From Polaromonas sp. (GTDB lineage Bacteria > Pseudomonadota > Gammaproteobacteria > Burkholderiales > Burkholderiaceae_C), in the NCBI GenBank assembly GCA_028292345.1, contig JAQGMN010000233.1, positions 1 to 21,286 of the forward strand: a stretch of 21,286 bases of DNA, given 5' to 3'. Below the pieces are notes generated by a model. It ran no database searches. It saw nothing but the letters and a program-made list of their open reading frames with translations, and was not told the origin of the DNA. Shown here one piece after another: positions 6,721 through 13,929 of the stretch. The position numbers and the translations under genes are program-made. The first letter of the stretch is position 1, and every line of letters begins with the position of its first letter.

Positions 6721-7731
6721 ATGTTGTTCATTCACAAAATTGATGAACAAACCACCGTGCCGTCACAAAAACCTGTCAAGCCGCCCAACTTCCGCACGCT
6801 CGACCTGAACCTCCTGCGCGTGTTCGACGAGGTCATGGCCGAGCGCAGCCTGACGCGCGCCGCGCGCAACCTCTCCCTGACGCAGCCCGCCGTCAGCAAT
6901 GCCCTGCGCCGGCTGCGCGAGACGCTGGGCGACGAGCTGGTGCAGCGCAGCGGCCAGGGCATGGCGCCGACGCCGCGCGCGGTGGTGATCTGGCCCGCCG
7001 TGCGCGAAGCCCTGCGGCAGCTGCAGGCGTCGCTGATTCCCGACGAGTTCGTGCCGGGCCAGGCGAACAGCAGTTTCGTGCTGGCGATGGCCGACGCGAC
7101 CGCCGCCGAACTGATACCGGGCCTGACCGACACCCTGGAGCAGGAAGCGCCGGGCGTGAGCCTGCGGGTCGTTCCCCTGACCACGCGCGACCCCCGTATG
7201 CTGCTGGACACGCAGGCCTGCGATCTGGCCGTGGGGCATTTCCCGTCGGTGCTGCCCGACCTGACGGCCAAGGCGCAAAACGGCGAGACGATGCCTTTTT
7301 TTTTCCAGCGGCTGTACGACGGCGAATATGTCTGCGTGATGCGCAAGGGCCATCCGATGGCCGGCGGGCGGCTGAGCCTGGACGACTTCTGCGCGGCCCG
7401 CCACATGCTGGTGAGTTTTTCCGGCCGGCCCTATGGCTTCATCGATGAATCGCTGGCCGCGCTGGGCCGCGAGCGGCGGGTGGTGCTGACGGTGAACCAG
7501 TTCTTCACCGCCGGCCGGGTGGTCGCCCACTCCAATCTGCTCACGGTGCTGCCGCGCCATTTTGTGCGCGTCACCGGCATTGCCGGGCAACTGGCGCTGC
7601 AGCCCCTGCCGTTTGCGGTGTCGCCGGTGCATGTCGACTCGCTGTGGCACGGGCGCTCGGATCGGCTCAGCGCGCATGTCTGGCTGCGGCATGCCGTTTT
7701 GCGGGCGGCTGAAAAGGCCTTCACGGTCTGA
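6721..7731 (+). CDS. LysR family transcriptional regulator
   Basis: A LysR-type regulator of 336 residues from the ATG at 6721. The open frame extends back to 6646, but that extra part is hydrophobic and atypical and overlaps the divergent promoter region, so I reject it. A start even closer to TLDLNLL is possible, since no Shine-Dalgarno is visible. The winged HTH is at ~27-85 (LDLNLLRVFDEVMAERSLTRA, LTQPAVSNALRRLRETLGD). The effector-binding domain covers ~105-330 with typical landmarks (DLAVGHFPSVLPDL, EYVCVMRKGHPMA, GRPYGFIDESLAALGR). The LDLNLL start and long spacing resemble NodD/LeuO-type members. Probable targets are itself, the divergent two-TM gene and perhaps the downstream 58-residue gene; the inducer is unknown. 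Confidence 0.93.
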   Translation: MLFIHKIDEQTTVPSQKPVKPPNFRTLDLNLLRVFDEVMAERSLTRAARNLSLTQPAVSNALRRLRETLGDELVQRSGQGMAPTPRAVVIWPAVREALRQLQASLIPDEFVPGQANSSFVLAMADATAAELIPGLTDTLEQEAPGVSLRVVPLTTRDPRMLLDTQACDLAVGHFPSVLPDLTAKAQNGETMPFFFQRLYDGEYVCVMRKGHPMAGGRLSLDDFCAARHMLVSFSGRPYGFIDESLAALGRERRVVLTVNQFFTAGRVVAHSNLLTVLPRHFVRVTGIAGQLALQPLPFAVSPVHVDSLWHGRSDRLSAHVWLRHAVLRAAEKAFTV

Positions 7732-7767
7732 AAAACCGCCCTAATTTTTGCGAAGAAGGGCTGGCGC

Positions 7768-7944
7768 TCAGCGAATGACGCTCAGGAAGGCGCGGGCTGC
7801 GCTGCGCAGTTCCTGCGCCTGGCGCGGGTCGCGTCCGGCGCCGGCGTCGGCGCGCTCCAGCAACTGGTGCGCCACCTCGCTGGCGGGCGTCACGGCATGG
7901 CGGGAAGACAGGAAAGAAGCGATGTGGGAAAGAATGCGGAACAT
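7768..7944 (-). CDS. 58-residue protein, unknown function
   Basis: A small minus-strand frame: MFRILSHIASFLSSRHAV, then TPASEVAHQLLERADA, GRDPRQAQELRSAARA, ending FLSVIR. It is predicted to be two amphipathic helices, the first hydrophobic, the second charged. Third-position GC is very high, as in true genes of this window, and the competing plus-strand frame is Arg/Ser/Ala-rich in the way shadows are. It is convergent with the LysR gene (36 bp between stops). No clear Shine-Dalgarno. The palindrome AGGG-TTTT-CCCT lies 45-56 bp upstream. The size and N-terminal helix faintly recall DUF1127-type peptides, but I cannot assign it. Confidence 0.65.
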   Translation of the reverse strand: MFRILSHIASFLSSRHAVTPASEVAHQLLERADAGAGRDPRQAQELRSAARAFLSVIR

Positions 7945-7988
7945 AAAAAACTCGGTGCAGTGTTGTGAATGGTGACAGGGATAGATTA

Positions 7989-8000
7989 AGGGTTTTCCCT
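7989..8000. promoter_or_regulatory. AGGG-TTTT-CCCT palindrome upstream of the 58-residue gene
   Basis: A perfect 4-bp dyad around TTTT, located 45-56 bp before the small gene's ATG, about where an operator or -35 region would be. With the next base it matches 11 of 13 positions (AGGGTTTTnnCTA plus one) of the site in front of the LysR gene. Confidence 0.4.
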
Positions 8001-8129
8001 AGGTTTGCAAGCCCACTCAGAGCACAAAGCCATGCCGATACGGCATGGCGGCATTCAGGCTGGCCTATGCGCCCCAGGAAAAAGTGCCGGCGCGTGAGAA
8101 ATTTCGCGCCTTCCCGCACAATCGACGCT

Positions 8130-8996
8130 GTGAACATCCAGCTGCTTTCCGACCTGCACCTTGAGTCCAACCCCTACTTCAAGCCCAGGCCGCTGCCCGG
8201 CGCCGACGTGCTGGTGCTGGCGGGCGACATCGGGTCCTACCAGGCGGGCTCGCTGCTGACCAGCCTGGCGATTGACGATTTTGGCCTGGCGCGGTTCTCG
8301 CCCTTGCCGGCAGCGCAGGGCGGCGCCGGCTGGCCGACGCCGGTGCTGTTCGTGCCGGGCAACCATGAATACGACGGACTGGAATTCGAGGAGGCCGACG
8401 CCCGGCTGCGCGAAGCCTGCCAGCGGCTGGGAATCGTCTGGCTCGAACGCGAATCCGTGCGGCTGCAGGGCGTGCGCTTCATCGGCTGCACCTTGTGGAC
8501 CGATTTCGATGCGCTGACCCCCCACGGCCACAGCGCAGGCCCGGCGGCGACAGACCCCGTCACCCTGGGCGAGCAGCTCAAGATGCGCGAAAAAGCCTTT
8601 CGCGCGGCCAATTTCTACCTCAAGAAGAACCATGCCCTGCGCCAGGGCCAGCCCATGCTGGCCGAAGCGATGCGCGAGGAAAGCCTGAAAAGCCAGGCCT
8701 GGCTGCGCCAGGCGCTGGCGGCGCCTTTCGAAGGCCCGACGGTGGTGGTGACGCACTTTGCGCCCAGCCTGCTCAGCGCCGACCCGCGCTATGGCGTGAC
8801 GCCGGGAACCGCCGGGTTCTGCAATTCGCTGGACGAGCTGCTGCCGCTGGCCAAGGTCTGGCTGCACGGCCACCTGCACTGCCCGAACGACTACGTCCGG
8901 CAGAACTGCCGCGTGGTGGCCAATCCGCTGGGTTATGCGCGCAAGGGCGAGCAGGAAGGCTTCCGGCCGTCGCTGCGCATTGCGGTTCAGCCATAG
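8130..8996 (+). CDS. Calcineurin-like metallophosphoesterase
   Basis: A 288-residue phosphoesterase with the full metal-binding set: SDLHLE (D8, H10), AGDIG (D33), GNHEYDG (N78, H79), VTHFAP (H209) and HGHLH (H246, H248). The substrate is unknown; such proteins hydrolyse phosphodiesters or phosphomonoesters with two metal ions. The frame is open back to 7965, but the domain begins exactly at GTG 8130 (VNIQLLSDLHLE) and the upstream part is Arg-rich and non-conserved in look. No Shine-Dalgarno precedes the GTG, while CACAAT at 8117-8122 with GTGAGA 17 bp earlier (8094-8099) would place the transcription start at the GTG, suggesting a leaderless message. It is transcribed alone; the next plus-strand gene is the Usp gene past a palindromic element. 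Confidence 0.92.
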   Translation: MNIQLLSDLHLESNPYFKPRPLPGADVLVLAGDIGSYQAGSLLTSLAIDDFGLARFSPLPAAQGGAGWPTPVLFVPGNHEYDGLEFEEADARLREACQRLGIVWLERESVRLQGVRFIGCTLWTDFDALTPHGHSAGPAATDPVTLGEQLKMREKAFRAANFYLKKNHALRQGQPMLAEAMREESLKSQAWLRQALAAPFEGPTVVVTHFAPSLLSADPRYGVTPGTAGFCNSLDELLPLAKVWLHGHLHCPNDYVRQNCRVVANPLGYARKGEQEGFRPSLRIAVQP

Positions 8997-9045
8997 CCTG
9001 ACGACGGGGGTTGGATTGTCGCGCCCGGCGGTCTGCCGATGGCTA

Positions 9046-9148
9046 ATTCCGTTTCCAAATCAATCCGAGATCAGGCGCGAAGCCGCAGACAGTGCTTTGG
9101 CACGGCAAGGCGAAGCAACGACATGTCGGATTGATTTAGAAGCGGAAT
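9046..9148. repeat. 103-bp palindromic element (MITE-like or large hairpin)
   Basis: The 23-bp ends are inverted repeats with two mismatches: the left end reads ATTCCGTTTCCAAATCAATC then CGA, the right end is its complement with C and T at two positions. They enclose 57 bp. At the exact centre is a second small dyad, GTGC-TTTG-GCAC (9092-9103). No target-site duplication is visible and no ORF is inside. Confidence 0.6.
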
Positions 9149-9179
9149 AAACTACGCTTTTGACCAAGGAGCACACACC

Positions 9180-9602
9180 ATGAAGATTCTTCTGGCCGTT
9201 GACGGCAGCCCGTACACCAAGAAAATGCTGGCCTACCTGACCACGCACGACGAGCTGTTCGGCCCGCGCAATGAATACACCCTTCTCACGGTGCAGCCGC
9301 CCCTGCCGCCCCGGGCGCGGGCGGCCGTGGGCAAGGAAATCGTCGACGGCTACTATGCCGACGAAACCCAGAAGGTCATGGCGCCGATCACTGAATTTCT
9401 GGCGCACCACAACCTGGCGGTCAAGAGCGAATGGAAGGTCGGGCATGTGGGTGAAACCATTGCCAGCTTTGCCGACGAAGGCAAGTTCGACCTGCTTGTG
9501 ATGGGTTCGCACGGCCACGGTTCGATTGGCAACCTGGTCATGGGCTCGGTCGCCACGCAGGTCCTGTCGCACAGCAAGGTTCCGGTGCTGCTGGTTCGCT
9601 AG
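9180..9602 (+). CDS. Universal stress protein, UspA family
   Basis: A 140-residue single-domain Usp, cytoplasmic. The N-terminal strand MKILLAVDGSPYTKKML includes the Asp that contacts adenine. The C-terminal ATP-binding signature G-x2-G-x9-G-S is complete (G109, G112, G122, S123: GSHGHGSIGNLVMGS), so this is the ATP-binding subtype. It ends VPVLLVR, typical of the family. Strong ribosome site AAGGAG at 9166-9171, eight bases before the ATG. It stands alone between the 103-bp palindrome and the 3' end of the kinase gene. Downstream, a 14-bp palindrome (9640-9653, GGGCAC/GTGCCC around CG) could form a hairpin, but it has no T run. Such proteins respond to starvation or redox stress; the specific role is unknown. 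Confidence 0.95.
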   Translation: MKILLAVDGSPYTKKMLAYLTTHDELFGPRNEYTLLTVQPPLPPRARAAVGKEIVDGYYADETQKVMAPITEFLAHHNLAVKSEWKVGHVGETIASFADEGKFDLLVMGSHGHGSIGNLVMGSVATQVLSHSKVPVLLVR

Positions 9603-9669
9603 CATCGCGGCAGGCGGGTTGCCTGCGGCTGAAGGCCCTGGGCACCGGTGCCCGGCCGGCACGGCCTTG

Positions 9670-9708
9670 CTATTTAAACAATAGCTGGAAACGCTTTACC
9701 AGCAAGCG
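9670..9708 (+). repeat. Dispersed 39-bp repeat, copy B
   Basis: CTAT, 7 nt, ATAGCT, 17 nt, AAGCG, followed by CAAAACACTCAAAA. It lies between the convergent Usp and kinase genes. Same spacing as copies A, C and D; the tail CAAAA..CTCA is shared with copy D. Confidence 0.7.
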
Positions 9709-9758
9709 CAAAACACTCAAAACATTAAAAATTTCCGTCTGCGAGGCAGTTTCCTGCT

Positions 9759-10043
9759 TCAGGCAGCCGCGGTGCCAAGGGTGAAGTAGAACGTCGCACC
9801 CTCGCCCTGCACCGAATCGGCCCAGACCTTGCCGCCATGGCGCGCAACAATCCGCTGCACCGTCGCCAGGCCAATGCCGGTGCCGGCAAATTCGGCCGCG
9901 GTGTGCAGGCGCTGGAAGGCGCCGAACAGCTTTTCGGCATACGCCATGTCAAAGCCGGCGCCGTTGTCACGGACGAAATACACCTCCCCGCCCTCGCTGC
10001 CGGCCATCCGGCCCAGCGTGATGCAGGTGCAGGCCTTGCCGGC
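9759..10043 (-). pseudogene. Detached ATPase lobe of the frameshifted histidine kinase
   Basis: This is the end of the HATPase_c domain that belongs to the kinase gene just upstream, read one base out of frame. Seen: ITLGRMAG, VYFVRDNGAGFDMAYAEKLF (N/G1 box), FQRLHTAAEFAGTGIGLATV (F and G2 boxes), GGKVWADSVQGEGATFYFTL. The switch lies within 10023-10044: the upstream frame still encodes NLLGNAWKFT up to 10045, and this frame is clearly homologous from 10022 on. One extra base in that 22-bp stretch explains it. There is no independent start with a ribosome site, so as written it is unlikely to be translated. Confidence 0.8.
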
Positions 10044-13000
10044 GCGTGAACTTCCAGGCATTGCCCAGCAGGTTGCACAGCACCTGCCTGAGCAGGCGTG
10101 CATCGCCCTTCGCCACCAGGCCGGGCTGGACCTCGAAGCGGGCCACCCGGCCCGGCTCGCGCTCTTGCAGGGCGGACAGCAGCGCCTCGGCCTTGGCGCT
10201 CAGGTCCACCGTTTCCCAGGCCAGGCTGGAGCGCGACACCTGGGCCAGCGACAGCATGGCATCGATCAGTTCGCCCATCTGCCCGACCCCGGCGCGGATG
10301 CGCGCAAGGTAATGCTGGCTGCGCTGGGTCAGCGGGGTTGCGCCCTGGCCGGCGATCGACTTGGCCAGCAGGCTGCTGAAGCCGTTGATGCTGCTCAGCG
10401 GGCTGCGCAAGTCATGCGAGACCGAATAGGAAAACGCCTCCAGCTGCTCGTTGGCAAACTTCAGCTGCGCCGTGCGCTGCTGCACCCGGTCTTCCAGGCT
10501 GGCATTGAGCTGCAGGATGTCTTGGCGTGCCTGGCGGCGTTCGCGAATGTCGGTGCTGACGATCATCACGCCGTTGACCTGCCCGGTTTGATCGCGCACC
10601 ACGGTCCCGCGCATCTCGACATACACCGGCGAGCCGTCGCGGGCGGCCTGCTCCACCTCGCCGGTCCAGTCGCCCTCGGCCGCCTTGATCTGCTCGATGG
10701 CGGCGGTCAGCACCTGCGGGTCGCGGTACATCAGCGTCTGCATGGTCCTGCCCAGCACCTGCTCCGCCGGCCAGCCATACAGGCGCTCCGCGCCCCGGCT
10801 CCAGAAGCGGATGGTCAGGTCCAGGTTGCGCACCACGATGGCGCCCGGCGCCAGGTCGATGAGCGAGGCCTGCTCATGCAGCCGCGCCGCCGTCCTGCGT
10901 TCAGCCTCCTGGCTGCGCCGCTGTTCCAGCCGGGTGCGCAGGCTGACGATGCCAAAGGCCAGGTTGTCGGCCAGTTCCTGCAAAAGCTGGATCTCTTCGG
11001 CGGCGAACTGCTGAACTTCGCCGGCATACAGGCACAGCACCCCGAAGCTCCGCTCATGGTTGCGCAGGGGCAACACCAGGGCGCTCCGGTAGCCCCGCCG
11101 CATGGCCGCATCGCTCCAGAAAAATTGATTGTCCGCCTTGCCGATGTTGCCGGTGTACTGCGGTTGCCCCGTGCGCACGGCCTGGCCCGCCGGCCCCTGC
11201 CCGCCGGGCTGGTCGTCACGCCAGCACAGGCTGATGGTCTCCAGGTAGCCTTGCTCGGCGCCCGCATGGGCCGCCGGATGGATGGTTTTCCCTTCATCGT
11301 CCATGGCAAAGCCCACCCAGGCCATGCGGTAGCCGCCCACGTCCACCGCCACCCGGCACACCTCGGCCAGCAGGGCAGCTTCGTCATGGATCCGGTTGAT
11401 GGCCATGCTGGAACGGCTGAGCATCTCCAATGCCCGGTGCGTGGCGGCCAATGCCAGGCCAGCGAGCTTGCTGTCGGTGATATCGCGTATGGTGCCCACC
11501 ACGCGCTCGAATTCGCCGGCGTTGCTGAACACCGGGTAGGAACGGTCGCGCAGCCAGCGGATCCGGCCATCCGCCGGACGAATGCGGTATTCGACGCTGG
11601 AATTTTTCCCGGCTTCATTGAGCGCATTGGCCAGCGCCAGCACCGGCAGGTCTTCGGGCAGGACGGCATCGACCCGGGAGCCCGGCACGGCGTACAGGCT
11701 TTCGCAGCTGCGGCCCCAGACTTTTTCATAGGCCGGGCTGATGTACCGCACCCGACCCTGGCGGGCATCGACGTTGTAGAACACGTCCTCGACGTTTTCG
11801 GCCAGCTCGCGAAAGCGCGCCTCGCTGCCGACCAGCGCGTCTTCGGCGCGCGCGCGCTCCAGCGCCAGCCGCGCAAGGCGGATGGCCGCGTCGATCAGCA
11901 ACTGGTCGGCAGGCTGCGGCCTGCCGGGCGTGCGGCGGTAAATGGCAAAGGTGGCCAGCACGTCGCCGTCCGTTGCCATGACCGGCGTGCTCCAGCAGGC
12001 CAGCAGTCCGTGGGTTGCCAGCAGTTCCCGGAAACCCTGCATCAGCGGGTCGCACCGAGCGTCCTCGACGATCACGCTTTCACGGCGAAAGGCCGCGGTT
12101 CCACAGGCGCCCATGCCTTCGGCGACCCTCAAGCCGTCGGTGGCCTGGACGAAGGCTGGCGGCAGGCTGGGCGCAATAGCCTGGCACAGCTGCCCGCCCT
12201 GGGACATCAGCAGGGAGCACAGGCTGTCCGGCGTGCTCCTTTCGATCAGCCGGAGGATCGCTTCCAGCGACTTGCGCACCGGCGCGCCCCCGGCGATCAG
12301 CACCAGCACCTGCTCCTGGGCCAGGGCAAAGCGTTCTGCGGCCTTGACGTCGGTGACGTCGACAAACACCGCCAGGGCGCCGACCTGCCGGCGGTCGGCG
12401 CCGAGCAGCGGATGGGTGCTCATGCGCAGGACACGGTCCTGGGCGTGCGGCGGGGAAAACACCAGGTCCCAGTTCTCGATGCTGGCACCCGCCAGGGTCT
12501 GCGTCAGCGGCCCGTTCGAATGAAGCGGGCTTCCGTCGAGCGACTTGAGCGGGCTGGCGTGCCGCCATTCGCTGAACAGCGTGCCTTCGCCGGGCGCGGG
12601 GAACAATGTTTGGGCAGTCTGGTTGAACAGCAGGAAACGGCCCTGCATGTCGATGGCGATCACGCCTTCGCTCATGCTGTTGAGGATCAGGTCGAGCATG
12701 GCGCGCTCGGCATCGGCCTGGCGCAGGGCGGCATCGAGTTCGCTGCGCTGCGCCTGCAGGGAAGCGGCCATGCGGTTGAAGGCCAGCGCCAGCCGGCCAA
12801 GCTCGTTGCGGGGCGGTGTGCCCAGGCTGACACGCGCCAGAAAATTGCCGGAGGCGATTTCGTTGGCTTCCTTCAGGAGGGCATGGGCAGGATTGACCAC
12901 CAGGCGCCGGCCCATCGCCCAGGCGCAGGCCATGCCCAGGGCGGCCATGCCCAGCAGGGCGGCCAGATCAGCCATCAGCAGGGTGCGCGGCGTGGCGACC

Positions 13001-13809
13001 AGGATGGCGCGCGGCACGCTGATGGCCACGAACAGCCCGCCCTGGGTGGCGCCGACCGGGGCATAGGCATAGACCTGCTCGACACCGCGGCCATCGGTCG
13101 CCTGGGCCACGCCTTGCTGCCACGCGCGGGCTGCGCCCAGGACCGCCGGATCCTGCTCCTGACTGCCGGCCAGGCCGGCCGCTGGATGCGAGGCGAGGAC
13201 GATGCCATTGCGGTCGATCAATCGCAGCTGCGCGCCGTCCAGGATGCTCACTGCCGACAGGGTTTCGGCAAACTTCATGACATCCACGGCGGCAAAGGCC
13301 ACGCCGTTGAGAACGCCCCCGGCACTGTAGACCGGCATGCCGAAGGCCATGCCAGGCCGGCCGGTTGCCCGGGAGATGGTGTAGTCGCCGACTGAAAATG
13401 CCCGCTGCTCCAGTGCCTGGGTAAAAAAGGTCCGGTCCCCGACATTTATATCGGCGACCGGACTGGCGGCATGGCACGACAGCTTGCCGTTCAGGTCCAC
13501 CACGCCCAGGTTGGAATACGCCATGTCCTGGGTCTGCAGGTTTTTCAAATACTGCACGCACAGGCGGTTTTGCGTGTCCTTGACGGAAGGGCCGCTGGCG
13601 ATGTCGCCAAGCAGCTGGGCGGCCCGTTCCACCAGGCGCTGCTGGTGGGCCGCCGCCAGCAGCGCCTCGGACTGCAGGCCGGCCTGGGCGAGCGCCAGCA
13701 CGTTCTGCTGGTTTTTTGCCGCCGACCAGGCGAACAGGCCAGACACCGGCAGCAGCGCGGCTAGCACCAGCAGCACCAGGCGGGAACGAAGACCGAGCCG
13801 GCTCAACAT
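9967..13809 (-). CDS. Multi-sensor membrane histidine kinase (Cache-HAMP-PAS-GAF-PAS-GAF-PAS-HisKA), truncated by frameshift
   Basis: A 1280-residue sensor kinase as written, about 1349 if the +1 shift near 10023-10044 is repaired. Order: TM1 ~11-29; periplasmic double-Cache-like sensor ~35-275 (GVVDLNGKLSCHAA, GDRTFFTQALEQ, ISRATGRPGMAFGMPVY); TM2 ~278-298; HAMP ~300-355 (ELGRLALAFNRMAASL); PAS ~371-490; GAF ~500-650; PAS ~665-776; GAF ~793-956; PAS ~980-1095; coiled coil; HisKA with phospho-acceptor His1132 in SYSVSHDLRSPL; N-box NLLGNAWKFT. After that the frame runs into unrelated residues (RRQGLHLHHAGPDG) and stops, losing the G1, F and G2 boxes. No response regulator is encoded nearby. 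It lies 119 bp downstream of a LivJ-type binding protein on the same strand, a possible periplasmic partner. As written it should not bind ATP properly. Confidence 0.88.
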   Translation of the reverse strand: MLSRLGLRSRLVLLVLAALLPVSGLFAWSAAKNQQNVLALAQAGLQSEALLAAAHQQRLVERAAQLLGDIASGPSVKDTQNRLCVQYLKNLQTQDMAYSNLGVVDLNGKLSCHAASPVADINVGDRTFFTQALEQRAFSVGDYTISRATGRPGMAFGMPVYSAGGVLNGVAFAAVDVMKFAETLSAVSILDGAQLRLIDRNGIVLASHPAAGLAGSQEQDPAVLGAARAWQQGVAQATDGRGVEQVYAYAPVGATQGGLFVAISVPRAILVATPRTLLMADLAALLGMAALGMACAWAMGRRLVVNPAHALLKEANEIASGNFLARVSLGTPPRNELGRLALAFNRMAASLQAQRSELDAALRQADAERAMLDLILNSMSEGVIAIDMQGRFLLFNQTAQTLFPAPGEGTLFSEWRHASPLKSLDGSPLHSNGPLTQTLAGASIENWDLVFSPPHAQDRVLRMSTHPLLGADRRQVGALAVFVDVTDVKAAERFALAQEQVLVLIAGGAPVRKSLEAILRLIERSTPDSLCSLLMSQGGQLCQAIAPSLPPAFVQATDGLRVAEGMGACGTAAFRRESVIVEDARCDPLMQGFRELLATHGLLACWSTPVMATDGDVLATFAIYRRTPGRPQPADQLLIDAAIRLARLALERARAEDALVGSEARFRELAENVEDVFYNVDARQGRVRYISPAYEKVWGRSCESLYAVPGSRVDAVLPEDLPVLALANALNEAGKNSSVEYRIRPADGRIRWLRDRSYPVFSNAGEFERVVGTIRDITDSKLAGLALAATHRALEMLSRSSMAINRIHDEAALLAEVCRVAVDVGGYRMAWVGFAMDDEGKTIHPAAHAGAEQGYLETISLCWRDDQPGGQGPAGQAVRTGQPQYTGNIGKADNQFFWSDAAMRRGYRSALVLPLRNHERSFGVLCLYAGEVQQFAAEEIQLLQELADNLAFGIVSLRTRLEQRRSQEAERRTAARLHEQASLIDLAPGAIVVRNLDLTIRFWSRGAERLYGWPAEQVLGRTMQTLMYRDPQVLTAAIEQIKAAEGDWTGEVEQAARDGSPVYVEMRGTVVRDQTGQVNGVMIVSTDIRERRQARQDILQLNASLEDRVQQRTAQLKFANEQLEAFSYSVSHDLRSPLSSINGFSSLLAKSIAGQGATPLTQRSQHYLARIRAGVGQMGELIDAMLSLAQVSRSSLAWETVDLSAKAEALLSALQEREPGRVARFEVQPGLVAKGDARLLRQVLCNLLGNAWKFTRRQGLHLHHAGPDGRQRGRGGVFRP

Positions 13810-13907
13810 CGGGAACTTTCAGGCGGGGTCGGCGAAGGGAATGCGAAGCGCGGTACGGGCATGGGAATCGGGCGAAAGCCTGTCAGGAACAGTGGGCAGG
13901 TCCAAGG

Positions 13908-13929
13908 GGCAGGCGCTCTGGCGCTTGCC
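13908..13929 (-). terminator. Intercistronic hairpin after the binding-protein gene
   Basis: GGCAGGCGC / GCGCTTGCC form a 9-bp stem with one mismatch and loop TCTG, directly at the stop of the binding-protein gene. No T run follows, so it may stabilise the upstream message or attenuate read-through into the kinase rather than terminate fully. Confidence 0.4.

Noticed and set aside
7748..7975. 75-codon plus-strand frame after the LysR gene
   Set aside because: Arg/Ser/Ala-rich shadow of the 58-residue minus-strand frame, which has the better composition.
7965..8129. Extended N-terminus of the metallophosphoesterase
   Set aside because: The extra 55 residues are Arg-rich and precede the first conserved strand, which starts at GTG 8130.
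9640..9653. 14-bp perfect palindrome after the Usp gene as a terminator
   Set aside because: GC-rich and symmetric but has no loop and no following T run; at most a weak hairpin.
9829..13395. A 1188-codon open frame on the plus strand, opposite the histidine kinase
   Set aside because: It is the antisense of a gene with clear domain order; the protein is Gln/Arg/His/Ala-rich low complexity without any family motif, as expected from very high third-position GC.
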